A stretch of DNA of 64,000 bases from Halomonas shengliensis. Lineage in GTDB: Bacteria; Pseudomonadota; Gammaproteobacteria; Pseudomonadales; Halomonadaceae. Made by a program: the position numbers and the translations under genes. The stretch is from NCBI RefSeq assembly GCF_900104135.1, contig NZ_FNIV01000001.1, positions 248,001 to 312,000 of the forward strand, in the 5' to 3' direction. Below the pieces are notes generated by a model, which was not told the DNA's origin, searched no databases, and saw only the letters and a program-made list of their open reading frames with translations. Positions 56,195 to 64,000 of the stretch are shown piece by piece. The number at the start of each line of letters is the position of its first letter. Positions within the stretch are counted from its first letter, which is position 1.

Positions 56195-56946
56195 GCGCGC
56201 CCCCCGTCGACCACCAGCTCCTGGCCGGTCATCATCCGCGAAGCCCGGGAGGCCAGGAACAGGCAGGGGCCGACCAGGTCCGCCACCGGGATCGCCTCCT
56301 TGAGGCACTGCTGGGCCAGGCACTCGGCGAGGTCGGCGTCTTTGACCCACAGCGCCTTCTGGCGCTCGGTCATCACCCAGCCGGGGATCAGGCTGTTGAC
56401 GCGGATGGCGTCACCGCCGAGCTCCCGAGCCAGCGCCCTGGTCAGCCCCAGGATGGCCGACTTGGCGGCCACGTAGGTGGGGTAGCCGGAGAGGCCCAGC
56501 AAGGCGCTGTTGGAGGAGAGGTTGATGATGGCGCCACCCCCCAGTTCGCGCATGTCCGGGGCGACCGCCTGGGCGGTGAAGAAGTGGGGGCGCAGGTTGG
56601 TAGCCAGGCTGTCGTCCCACTCCTCGACGCTCCAGTCGTCCAGGCGGTGGCGGGTGTCCCGGGCGGCGTTGTTGACCAGCACGCCGATGGGCCCATGGGC
56701 TTGGCGCGCCCGGTCGATGGCGGCGGTCAGCGCCGTCACATCGCGCACGTCGCAGGCGATGCCCAGCGGGCGGCTGCCATGGGCCGTCGCCATGGCCTCG
56801 CAGAAGGCCTCGGCAGGCTCCAGGTCGACGAAGGCCACCCTCGCCCCCTGGGCCAGGAAGCCCTCCACCAGGGCCGCGCCGATGCCGGAGCCGCCACCGG
56901 TGATGAAGACGCTCTGGCCCTTGAGGTCGTGAAATTCGATATCCAT
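56191..56946 (-). CDS. SDR-family sugar dehydrogenase (probable galactose/arabinose 1-dehydrogenase)
   Basis: The 251-residue short-chain dehydrogenase has the cofactor motif TGGGSGIGAALVEGF, NNAARD, the catalytic Ser in INLSSNSALLG and YVAAK with Tyr and Lys. In a dgo context it probably oxidises D-galactose (or L-arabinose/D-fucose) to the lactone. AAGGAGGAGGAC precedes the ATG. Specificity is inferred from the neighbours. Confidence 0.85.
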   Translation of the reverse strand: MDIEFHDLKGQSVFITGGGSGIGAALVEGFLAQGARVAFVDLEPAEAFCEAMATAHGSRPLGIACDVRDVTALTAAIDRARQAHGPIGVLVNNAARDTRHRLDDWSVEEWDDSLATNLRPHFFTAQAVAPDMRELGGGAIINLSSNSALLGLSGYPTYVAAKSAILGLTRALARELGGDAIRVNSLIPGWVMTERQKALWVKDADLAECLAQQCLKEAIPVADLVGPCLFLASRASRMMTGQELVVDGGRA

Positions 56947-56963
56947 CTTGTCCTCCTCCTTCG

Positions 56964-57103
56964 AAGCGCTGATACAAATAGGCGAGCGAGATGAAGCGCA
57001 AGGCGCACGCAGCGCAGAAACCGGAGCCTATGCGGTACTAGGTGAGGCTTTCGAGCAGCGCGCAACGCAGCGATTCGCTCGCGCAGCCATTTGGGCAGCG
57101 TTT
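56964..57103. repeat. MITE-like intergenic repeat with terminal inverted repeats
   Basis: This 140-base element fills the gap between dgoD and the SDR gene. Its left end AAGCGCTGATACAAATAGGC and the reverse complement of its right end AAACGCTGCCCAAATGGCTG match over roughly two thirds of positions, and GCGAGCGA follows on both sides. The interior has AAGGCGCACGCAGCGC and AGCGCGCAACGCAGCG repeats. It looks like a small non-autonomous element or an established intergenic repeat; it has no open frame of note. Confidence 0.6.
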
Positions 57104-57105
57104 CC

Positions 57106-58254
57106 TCACCACTCGGCGATGGAGCCGTCCTGATGCGTCCACACCGGGTTGCGCCAGCGGTGGCCCACCTTGGCGCGCTCCTCGACGAAGGCCTCGTCGA
57201 TCTCCACGCCCAGCCCCGGCCCCTGGGGGATGGCGCAGAAGCCGTCCTCGATGGCCAGCGCCGACTTGTCCACCAGGTAGTCCAGCACGTCGTTGCCGCG
57301 GTTGTAGTGGATGCCTATGCTCTGCTCCTGGATGAAGGCGTTGTGGCAGACCGCATCCAGCTGCAGCGAGGTGGCCAGGGTTAGCGGGCCGAGCGGGCAG
57401 TGCGGGGCCAGCGCCACGTCATGGGCCGAGGCCAGGGCGGCGATCTTCATGCCCTCGCTGATGCCGCCGCAGTGGGAGAGGTCGGGCTGGACGATGTCGA
57501 TCATGCCGTCGGCCAGCAGGTCGCGGAACGCGAAGCGGGTGTACAGCCGTTCGCCGGTGGCCAGCGGGTAGCCCAGTCCCCCGGCGATCTGTTTCAGGCA
57601 GGGCAGATGCTCGGGGGCCACCGGTTCCTCGACGAACATCGGGTGGAAGGGTTCCAGCTCGCGCAGCAGCGCCTTGGCCATGGGGCGGTGCACCCGGCCG
57701 TGGAAGTCGATGCCGATGCCCACGTCCGGCCCCACGGCGTCGCGGGCCTCGGCGACCCGGGCCACCGCCTCGTCCACCTTGCGGTGGCTGTCGACGATCT
57801 GCAGCTCCGGGGTGCCGTTCATCTTGAAGGCGGTGAAACCCTGCTCCACCAGCGCGCGGGCGCCTTCGCCCACGTCGCTGGGCCGGTCGCCCCCGGTCCA
57901 GGCGTACATGCGCATGCGGTCGCGTACCGCGCCGCCCAGCAGCTGGTGCACCGGCACGCCCAGGTCACGGCCCTTGAGGTCCCACAGCGCCTGGTCGATG
58001 CCGGCGATGGCACTCATCAGGATCGGGCCGCCGCGGTAGAAGCCGGCGCGATAGAGGGTGTTCCACAGGTGCTCGATGCGGTGCGGGTCCTGGCCGACCA
58101 GGTAGTCGGAAAGCTCATGGACGGCGGCCTCCACGGTGGCGGCGCGGCCCTCGATGACCGGTTCGCCCCAGCCGTAGCAGCCCTCGTCGGTCTCGATCTT
58201 GAGGAACAGCCAGCGCGGCGGCACCTGCCAGGTCCTGAGTCGTGTGATCTTCAT
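57106..58254 (-). CDS. dgoD: D-galactonate dehydratase
   Basis: The 382-residue enolase-superfamily enzyme dehydrates D-galactonate to 2-keto-3-deoxygalactonate. It has the same length as E. coli DgoD and its motifs: KITRLRTW...[12 protein letters not shown], the metal ligands in [15 protein letters not shown] and [10 protein letters not shown], and the catalytic His in [11 protein letters not shown]. It is the first gene of the operon, separated from the SDR gene by the 140-base repeat. Confidence 0.94.
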   Translation of the reverse strand: MKITRLRTWQVPPRWLFLKIETDEGCYGWGEPVIEGRAATVEAAVHELSDYLVGQDPHRIEHLWNTLYRAGFYRGGPILMSAIAGIDQALWDLKGRDLGVPVHQLLGGAVRDRMRMYAWTGGDRPSDVGEGARALVEQGFTAFKMNGTPELQIVDSHRKVDEAVARVAEARDAVGPDVGIGIDFHGRVHRPMAKALLRELEPFHPMFVEEPVAPEHLPCLKQIAGGLGYPLATGERLYTRFAFRDLLADGMIDIVQPDLSHCGGISEGMKIAALASAHDVALAPHCPLGPLTLATSLQLDAVCHNAFIQEQSIGIHYNRGNDVLDYLVDKSALAIEDGFCAIPQGPGLGVEIDEAFVEERAKVGHRWRNPVWTHQDGSIAEW

Positions 58255-58325
58255 GGGGGCTCCTGGGTCCGGGTGGGGAGCGGCCGTCGCGAGGCGACCG
58301 GCCAGGGTGTGACCTCCATGCTATG

Positions 58326-58340
58326 AAATGTCTGACATTT
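58326..58340. promoter_or_regulatory. GntR/FCD-type operator before dgoD
   Basis: AAATGTCTGACATTT is a perfect 15-base palindrome with a central T, typical of GntR FCD-family repressors such as DgoR. It lies 72 bases upstream of dgoD. No GntR gene is in this window, so the regulator must be elsewhere. Confidence 0.7.
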
Positions 58341-58383
58341 AGGCAAGTGCCCCTTGGTCGCATTCCCCCGGTACCGAAACGCG

Positions 58384-58410
58384 CAGGGGCAGGCCGATGG
58401 CCTGCCCCTG
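58384..58410 (-). terminator. Terminator after the Gfo/Idh/MocA gene
   Basis: CAGGGGCAGGCC and GGCCTGCCCCTG form a perfect 12-bp stem with a GAT loop, 36 bases beyond the stop of the minus-strand oxidoreductase gene and upstream of the dgoD promoter. Confidence 0.7.
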
Positions 58411-58445
58411 GGTGGACACGACGTTCGCGAGGACACCGGCACGGC

Positions 58446-59435
58446 TCACGGCGTGATGGTGCGCTCCTGGTGCAGCGAGTCGCGGCAGGCCGCCAGTAGT
58501 CGCGCCTGGTCGGCGAGCTCGGTGGGGGTATCTGGCGCTGGGCCTTCGCCCAGGGCCCAGGCGGAGAAGGCCTCGACCTGGGCCGGATACTGATCGCCGT
58601 AGACCGGCTCGCGGCGGGTGCGGCCCCGTTCGTCGGTGATGACGATCTCGCCCACGCCGCCCTGCTTGTCGGGGCGGAAGGCGACGGGCAGCAGCAGGCG
58701 GCCGTGGCTGCCGATCACCTCGTAGCGGTTGACCATGGTCTGCTCGAAGCTGGCGCCGAACTCGGCCAGGCGGCCGTCGGCGTAGCGCAGCATGCCGCCC
58801 ACGCTGGTGTCCACGCCCAGCGCCCCGGGCACTCTTCCCACCACGGTCACCGCCGCGGGCATGCCGAGCAGGCGGCGGATGACGTCCAGCGGGTAGCAGC
58901 CGACGTCATGCAGGCTGCCACCCGCCGACGCCGTCGAGAGTCGGATGTCGTCGGCCCCCAGGTCCAGGGGGAAGGAGAAGAGCCCGCGCACCTGGCGCAC
59001 CTCGCCGATCTCGCCGCTTTCGAGGATCTCCCGGGCGCGGGCATGCTGGGGATGGTGGCGGTACATGTAGCCCTCCATCAGCGCCACCCCGGCCCTGTCG
59101 CAGGCGGCCTGCATGGCGCGGGCCTGCTCGGCGTCGAGGGCCGCGGGCTTCTCGCACAGCACGTGCTTGCCGTGGCGGGCCGCCTCGCACACCCAGCGGG
59201 CGTGGAGGTGGTTGGGCAGCGGCACATAGACCGCCTCCACGTCGGGATCCTCCAGCAGGTGGCGGAAGCCGTCGTGGGCACGGGGGATGCCATATTCGGC
59301 GGCGACGTCGCCGGCCTTGCCGCTCTCGCTGGCGATGGCGGTCAGACGCGCGTTGGGCGCGGTCTGGATCGCCGGGATCATCGCCTTGCGGGCGATGCCG
59401 GCGGTGCTGAGGATGCCCCACTGGAGCTGGCGCAT
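58446..59435 (-). CDS. Gfo/Idh/MocA family sugar dehydrogenase
   Basis: The 329-residue oxidoreductase has the Rossmann start WGILSTAGIARKAMIPA, the EKP motif (VLCEKPAALD) and the GGSLHDVGCYPLDVIRRLLG segment with active-site Asp and Tyr, like bacterial xylose/galactose dehydrogenases. GGAGACGCCGAC precedes the ATG. It is probably part of the same sugar-oxidation function as the dgo operon but has its own terminator. Confidence 0.85.
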   Translation of the reverse strand: MRQLQWGILSTAGIARKAMIPAIQTAPNARLTAIASESGKAGDVAAEYGIPRAHDGFRHLLEDPDVEAVYVPLPNHLHARWVCEAARHGKHVLCEKPAALDAEQARAMQAACDRAGVALMEGYMYRHHPQHARAREILESGEIGEVRQVRGLFSFPLDLGADDIRLSTASAGGSLHDVGCYPLDVIRRLLGMPAAVTVVGRVPGALGVDTSVGGMLRYADGRLAEFGASFEQTMVNRYEVIGSHGRLLLPVAFRPDKQGGVGEIVITDERGRTRREPVYGDQYPAQVEAFSAWALGEGPAPDTPTELADQARLLAACRDSLHQERTITP

Positions 59436-59600
59436 GTCGGCGTCTCCTTGCTGGGGTAGAGGCCTGGCATGGCAGGCCTGTCTGCTTGGTGCGCTTGTCC
59501 CGGCTCACCCGTCGGAACGTTTGGCCGCTTGTCGATTGGCTAGCAGGGAACATGCCTCACCGGTCATCGTGGGTCCAGAGGCGTAACCATCAAGATGGTG

Positions 59601-61274
59601 TCAGCGGCTGGGTGCTCGGCTGCTGGCCTTGCCCTTTGCCCCCTTGCCGGATCTGGGGGCCGCGGGTTCTGGTGTCGCGCTGGCGTGACCGGGGAAATGC
59701 TCCCTGACCCGCATGAGCAGGCCCTGGGTGGAGGCGTCGAAGTCCTGGCTCTGGGCGTCGAGGCGACTGCTGATCTCTCCGGCGATGCGCTTGCCGAGCT
59801 GCACGCCCCACTGGTCGAAGGAGTTGATGTTCCAGATCACCCCCTGAACGAACACCTTGTGCTCGTAGAGCGCGATCAGAGCACCGAGGTTCCTGGGCGT
59901 CAGTTCGTCGAGCAGCAGGGTGCTGGAGGGTCGGTTGCCCGGGCAACTGTAGGGATCGAGCTCTCCACCCTTGGCGCTGCCCTCCATGAAGGCGTTGGCC
60001 TGGGCCAGCATGTTGGTGAGCAGGGCGAAGTGGTGCTCCTCCATGCCGGGCTCGGGCTTCAGCGAGGCGATGAAGTCGATGGGCACGTAGCGGGTGCCCT
60101 GGTGGAGCAGCTGGAAGAAGGCGTGCTGGCCGTTGGAGCCGGTCTGGCCCCAGACGATGGGCCCGGTCTTGTAGTCCACCGGGTGGCCGAAGATGTCCAC
60201 CGACTTGCCGTTGGACTCCATGTCGAGCTGCTGCAGGAAGGCCGGCAGCTGATGCAGGGCCTGGTCGTAGGGCACGATGGCCTGGGTCTCGGCGCCGACG
60301 AAGTTGATGTACCAGATGCCGATCAGCGCCATCAGTACCGGCATGTTCTCGCGGAAGGGGGCGGTGAGGAAGTGCTGGTCCATGGCATAGGCGCCCTCCA
60401 GCAGCTCCATGAACCCCTCGAAGCCGATGGAGAGGGCGATGGGCAGCCCGATGGAGGACCACATGGAGTAGCGCCCGCCCACCCAGGCCCAGAACTCGAA
60501 GACGTTCTCCTCGCGGATGCCGAAGGCCATGGCCGCCTTCTTGTTGGTGGAAGCGGCGATGAAGTGCGCCCCCACGTCGGCATCCGGGCCGGCATTCTCC
60601 AGGAACCAGCGCCGGGCGGTATGGGCGTTGAGCAGGGTCTCCTGGGTGGAGAAGGTCTTGGTGGAGACGATGAACAGGGTGGTGGCCGGGTCGAGGCGGC
60701 TGAGCACCTTCTGGATGTGGGCGCCGTCGACGTTGGAGACGAAGTGGAAGTTCAGCTCCGGGTGGCGGTGCTTGAGCAGCGCCCGGCAGGCCATGTTGGG
60801 CCCCAGGTCCGAGCCGCCGATGCCGATGTTGACCACGTCGCGGATGCGCTCGCCGCTGTAGCCCTTCCATTCGCCGTTGCGCACCGCCTCGGAGAACGCC
60901 CGGATCTGCTCGCGGGTGCGCTGGATCTCCGGCATCACGTCCTGGCCATCGACCATCAGCGGCCCCTCGCCGAGGTTGCGCAGGGCGGTGTGCAGCACCG
61001 GACGGTCCTCGGTGACGTTGATGATGTCGCCGGAGAACATCTGGGCGCGGCGCTGCACCAGCGCCGAGTGCTCGGCGAGCTCGATCAGCTTGTCGAGCAC
61101 CGCGTCGGAGACCTGATGCTTGGAGTAGTCGAGGAACAGGCCGCCCACCCGCAGGCTCATCTTCTCGAAGCGCTGGGGGTCGGCGGTGAAGTAGTCGCGG
61201 ATGCGGTCGTCCGCGGTCTGCGCGTGCAGCTGCTTGAGGGCCTGCCAGGTGACGCTGCGGGTAAGCTGGAACAT
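59601..61274 (-). CDS. pgi: Glucose-6-phosphate isomerase
   Basis: The 557-residue enzyme has both PGI signatures: FVGAETQAIVPYDQALHQLPAF region (second half) and DVVNIGIGGSDLGPNM, with GQTGSNGQHAFFQLLHQGT and the catalytic Glu in FWAWVGGRYSMWSSIGL context. It interconverts glucose and fructose 6-phosphates. The C-terminus ends with a Lys/Ser-rich tail. Two HexR-like A/T-rich motifs lie upstream. Confidence 0.95.
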   Translation of the reverse strand: MFQLTRSVTWQALKQLHAQTADDRIRDYFTADPQRFEKMSLRVGGLFLDYSKHQVSDAVLDKLIELAEHSALVQRRAQMFSGDIINVTEDRPVLHTALRNLGEGPLMVDGQDVMPEIQRTREQIRAFSEAVRNGEWKGYSGERIRDVVNIGIGGSDLGPNMACRALLKHRHPELNFHFVSNVDGAHIQKVLSRLDPATTLFIVSTKTFSTQETLLNAHTARRWFLENAGPDADVGAHFIAASTNKKAAMAFGIREENVFEFWAWVGGRYSMWSSIGLPIALSIGFEGFMELLEGAYAMDQHFLTAPFRENMPVLMALIGIWYINFVGAETQAIVPYDQALHQLPAFLQQLDMESNGKSVDIFGHPVDYKTGPIVWGQTGSNGQHAFFQLLHQGTRYVPIDFIASLKPEPGMEEHHFALLTNMLAQANAFMEGSAKGGELDPYSCPGNRPSSTLLLDELTPRNLGALIALYEHKVFVQGVIWNINSFDQWGVQLGKRIAGEISSRLDAQSQDFDASTQGLLMRVREHFPGHASATPEPAAPRSGKGAKGKASSRAPSR

Positions 61275-61320
61275 GGGGCGCTCCGTTGTTGTGGGTCGGT
61301 GGGGTGCCGAGGGTTTGTTA

Positions 61321-61397
61321 TGTAAAAATACTACCCAATGGGCGGGATTTTGGCCAATCTATGCGCATTGATCGACGTTATCCTGTAATAAAACAAC
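61321..61397. promoter_or_regulatory. Possible HexR-like motifs upstream of pgi
   Basis: TGTAAAAATACTAC (61321-61334) and TGTAATAAAACAAC (61384-61397) resemble the TGTAnTnnnACnACA-type HexR sites known from Pseudomonas. They lie 47 and 110 bases upstream of pgi. They differ from the GGTAAGTTTAC motifs near zwf, so the assignment is tentative. Confidence 0.35.
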
Positions 61398-61430
61398 AAT
61401 GCGCTGCCCCGTGGCCTGCCACGGCCACGC

Positions 61431-63182
61431 TCAGGTGCTGGCGCCCACCGCCACCGGCGCGGCGCCGCGCTTGATCGCCGCATAGCCCAGGCCGGTGATC
61501 AGCGAGCCGATGACGATGGCGGCCAGGTAGAGCAGGGCCGGGGTGATGGCGTTGGGGATCAGCAGCACGAAGATGCCGCCGTGGGGGGCCATCAGCTGGG
61601 CCCCCACCAGCATGGAGAGGGCCCCGGTCACGGCGCCGCCGGCGATGCAGGCGGGAATCACCCGCAGCGGGTCCTTGGCGGCGAAGGGAATGGCGCCCTC
61701 GCTGATAAAGCACAGGCCCAGCACGAAGGAGGCCTTGCCCGCCTCGCGCTCCGGCCCGGAGAACTTCTGCTTGGCGACGAAGCTGGCGATGCCCATGCCG
61801 ATGGCCGGCACCATGCCGGCGGCCATGATCGCCGCCATGGGCGCATAGGTCTGGGAGGCCAGCAGGCCGACGCCGAAGGTGTAGGCGGCCTTGTTGACCG
61901 GCCCGCCCAGGTCGAAGCACATCATGGCACCCAGCAGCACGCCCAGCAGTACGGCGTTGGCGGAACTCATGCCGGCCAGGAAGCTGGTCAGGCCGGCGAG
62001 AATTGCCGCCACCGGCTCGCCGATCACGTAGATCATGGTCAGGCCGGTGACCAGGCTGGCCACCAGGGGAATGATCAGGATCGGCTTGAGGGACTCGACG
62101 CTGGCCGGCAGCTTGACATGACGGGTCACCGCCAGGGCCACGTAGCCGGCCAGGAAGCCGGCGAGGATGCCGCCGATAAAACCCGCCTCGATATTGGCCG
62201 CCAGCATGCCGCCGATCATCCCCGGGGCGATGCCGGGACGGTCGGCGATGGAGTAGGCGATATAGCCGGCCAGCACCGGGATCATCAGGGCGAAGGCGGT
62301 GCCGCCGCCGATCTGCATCAGCGCCGCGGCGAGGGTGCCCTCCTGCTCGAAGGCCTCGATGCCGAAGACGAAGGAGAGCGCGATCAGCAGGCCCCCGGCC
62401 ACCACCATGGGCAGCATGAAGGAGACCCCGGTGAGCAGGTGCTTGTAGACCCCCTTCTCCTTGGCGCTCTTCCTTGCCTCGCCGCCGGCGGCCGGTGCGT
62501 TGGCGTGTTCCGTCTCGGCCTGCTCGAAGGCGGCCTCGAGGGTCGCCCGGGGCTTCTTGAGCGCCGCCCCGGTGGAGGTGCGGTAGACCCGCTTGCCGGC
62601 GAAGCGGGTGGGGTCCACCTCGATGTCGCAGGCCAGGACCACCAGGTCCGCCGCGGCGATCTCCTCCTCGGTGAGCCGGTCCTGGGCGCCCACCGACCCC
62701 TGGGTCTCCACGCGGATCTCGTGCCCCAGGGATTTCCCGGCCTCGCTCAGGGCCTCGGCGGCCATGAAGGTGTGGGCCACCCCGGTGGGGCAGGCCGTCA
62801 CCGCCACGATCCGCGCGCCGGAGCCGGGGGCCGTGCCGGTGGCCAGCGCCGGGGCGGGGTCGTCGGCCGGGGTGAAGGCCTCGGCCTCGCGCTCGGCCCG
62901 CGCCAGGAAGGCGGCGGGGTCGGGCAGCGCCTGGTCGATCGGGCCCTGGAAGAGCCGCTTGCCGGCGAAGCGCTGCGGGTCGGGCACATGGTCGGCGGCC
63001 ACGATGACCAGGTCGGCCGCCTGCAGGGCGGTCGCCGACAGCGGCGTGACGGGCTCGAGTTCGCCGTGCATCTCGACATCGACCCGCCAGCCGAGACGCT
63101 GGGCGGCCTGCTCCAGGCGGCGGGCGGCGAGGAAGGTGGTGGCCAGGCCGCTGGGGCAGGCGGTGACGATGATGGCGTTCAT
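61431..63182 (-). CDS. fruA: Fructose PTS transporter, IIB'BC components
   Basis: The 583-residue protein has two N-terminal EIIB-fructose modules, each with an ACPxG motif (IIVTACPSGLATTF at residue 5 and VTACPTGVAHTFMAAEAL near residue 130; the second has the phosphorylated Cys). A linker rich in Ala/Glu/Lys follows, then a IIC membrane domain of eight to nine hydrophobic segments (about 250-580). It imports and phosphorylates fructose to fructose 1-phosphate. Its start overlaps the fruK stop by four bases. Confidence 0.94.
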   Translation of the reverse strand: MNAIIVTACPSGLATTFLAARRLEQAAQRLGWRVDVEMHGELEPVTPLSATALQAADLVIVAADHVPDPQRFAGKRLFQGPIDQALPDPAAFLARAEREAEAFTPADDPAPALATGTAPGSGARIVAVTACPTGVAHTFMAAEALSEAGKSLGHEIRVETQGSVGAQDRLTEEEIAAADLVVLACDIEVDPTRFAGKRVYRTSTGAALKKPRATLEAAFEQAETEHANAPAAGGEARKSAKEKGVYKHLLTGVSFMLPMVVAGGLLIALSFVFGIEAFEQEGTLAAALMQIGGGTAFALMIPVLAGYIAYSIADRPGIAPGMIGGMLAANIEAGFIGGILAGFLAGYVALAVTRHVKLPASVESLKPILIIPLVASLVTGLTMIYVIGEPVAAILAGLTSFLAGMSSANAVLLGVLLGAMMCFDLGGPVNKAAYTFGVGLLASQTYAPMAAIMAAGMVPAIGMGIASFVAKQKFSGPEREAGKASFVLGLCFISEGAIPFAAKDPLRVIPACIAGGAVTGALSMLVGAQLMAPHGGIFVLLIPNAITPALLYLAAIVIGSLITGLGYAAIKRGAAPVAVGAST

Positions 63183-64000
63183 GCGAGGGCTCCCCCCGCG
63201 TCGACGTCGTTGAGGCGACGCACGCGGGTCTGTTGCTGGAGTTGCGGGAAGTCATCGGCGCGGACATGGCCCACGCCGACATGGCGGACGGACTCGGCGG
63301 AGAGCGCGGTGGCGAAGCGCAGCACCTGTTCCGGCGTATGGCCGGAGAGGATGCCGTGCAGCATGGCAGCCAGCAGGGTGTCGCCGGCGCCGACGGTGCT
63401 GGCCACGTCCAGGCGCGGGGGCACCGCCTGCCAGGCGCCACGGCGGCTGACCCACAGCACCCCGGCCGGCCCGGCGGAGATCAGCGCTTCCTCGACGCCG
63501 GCGGCGTAGAGGCGAAGCGCCGCCCGGAGACGAGTCTCGGCGGTGTCGAGGGGCGTGCCGGCCCAGGCCGCCAGCTCCTGTTCGTTGGGCTTGACCGCGG
63601 TGGGGCGGGCGTCGATGGCCCGTGCCAGGGCCTCGCCGCTGGTGTCGACCCATACCGCGAGGCCGGCGTCGCGCAGCCGGGCCACCAGGCCTGCCAGGTC
63701 CTCGGCGGCGACGCCGGGCGGCAGGCTGCCGGCGATCACCACCCCGGCGGGGCGGCGCTCGGCGTTGGCCAGGCGGGCGTCCAGCCAGTCGAGCAGGCGC
63801 TGCCAGCTGGCGGCGTCGATGCGCGCGCCCGGCCCGTTGATGTCGGTGACCCGGCCGTCGGCCTCGGCGAGCTTGGCGTTGATGCGGGTCTCCCCCGGCA
63901 CCCGCAGGAAGGCATCCTCCACGCCCAGGGCCTCGAAGGCGCGCAGGAAGGGGCCGTCGTTCTCCTCGCCGAGGAACCCCGTCACCGTGACGTCGTGGCC
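63179..64000 (-). CDS. fruK: 1-phosphofructokinase (N-terminus outside the window)
   Basis: At least 274 residues of a PfkB-family kinase are present; the frame is open through the end of the window, so the N-terminus is missing. It has VVIAGSLPPGV, AVKPNEQELAAWAG and the catalytic loop DVASTVGAGDTLLAAML with the Asp base. It phosphorylates fructose 1-phosphate from FruA. The usual upstream partner fruB (HPr/IIA) would lie beyond the window. Confidence 0.93.
   Translation of the reverse strand, partial: GHDVTVTGFLGEENDGPFLRAFEALGVEDAFLRVPGETRINAKLAEADGRVTDINGPGARIDAASWQRLLDWLDARLANAERRPAGVVIAGSLPPGVAAEDLAGLVARLRDAGLAVWVDTSGEALARAIDARPTAVKPNEQELAAWAGTPLDTAETRLRAALRLYAAGVEEALISAGPAGVLWVSRRGAWQAVPPRLDVASTVGAGDTLLAAMLHGILSGHTPEQVLRFATALSAESVRHVGVGHVRADDFPQLQQQTRVRRLNDVDAGGALA

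Overview
The window is high-GC, gene-dense gammaproteobacterial DNA, most likely from Halomonas or a close relative in the Halomonadaceae. The evidence is an ectoine-degradation (doe) locus, an alpha-glucosidase closely resembling the GH13 enzyme known from Halomonas, ynjBCD-type genes, HexR-controlled Entner-Doudoroff genes and short dispersed intergenic repeats. No rRNA, tRNA, CRISPR array, integrase or transposase gene was seen. The first gene (doeA) and the last gene (fruK) run off the window.

Region 1 (1-13.1 kb) holds ectoine catabolism: doeA (partial), doeB, doeX, then doeC and doeD. Between doeX and doeC sits an unassigned four-gene module: a nitrilase-fold amidase, an ATP-grasp ligase, a C45-type Ntn acyltransferase and a large Orn/Lys/Arg-type decarboxylase. 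Region 2 (13.1-15.6 kb) has a periplasmic rhodanese and an AhpD-like protein with its TetR regulator and palindromic operators.

Region 3 (15.6-28.6 kb) is the most unusual part. A fusion of a tubulin-tyrosine-ligase-like (TTLL) ATP-grasp domain with a PqqD-like domain is followed by a small exported protein whose C-terminal half is a Glu-Ala-Gly tail resembling tubulin tails, then by a DinB-like protein and a DUF302 protein. About 10 kb away, a c-type cytochrome carries the same arginine-rich leader, the same LAxAHAEG junction and the same EAEG repeat. An ECF sigma factor with a zinc-finger anti-sigma factor lies between them. I found the promoter GTAAGG-N15-(C/A)GAC upstream of the TTLL operon, the sigma gene, the cytochrome gene and, divergently, a six-gene operon (phosphotransferase, YnjB, YnjC, YnjD and two small glycosyltransferases). 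These four promoters tie the region into one candidate regulon. I propose a peptide/protein-tail modification system; this is inference from sequence.

Region 4 (28.7-34.8 kb) has NfeD and a slipin, an EamA transporter, and a SulP anion transporter with a tandem Usp protein. Region 5 (34.8-43.8 kb) is an alpha-glucoside locus: LacI repressor, MalK-type ATPase, GH13 alpha-glucosidase, two permeases, a binding protein and a divergent porin, with four matching operators. Region 6 (44-47.6 kb) has RidA and a PhnCDE-type ABC transporter with a fused permease. Region 7 (47.6-53.6 kb) has a sodium:solute symporter, hexR, zwf, pgl and eda with shared HexR-like sites. Region 8 (53.7-59.4 kb) is a De Ley-Doudoroff-type galactose/galactonate locus. 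Region 9 (59.6-64 kb) has pgi, fruA and fruK.
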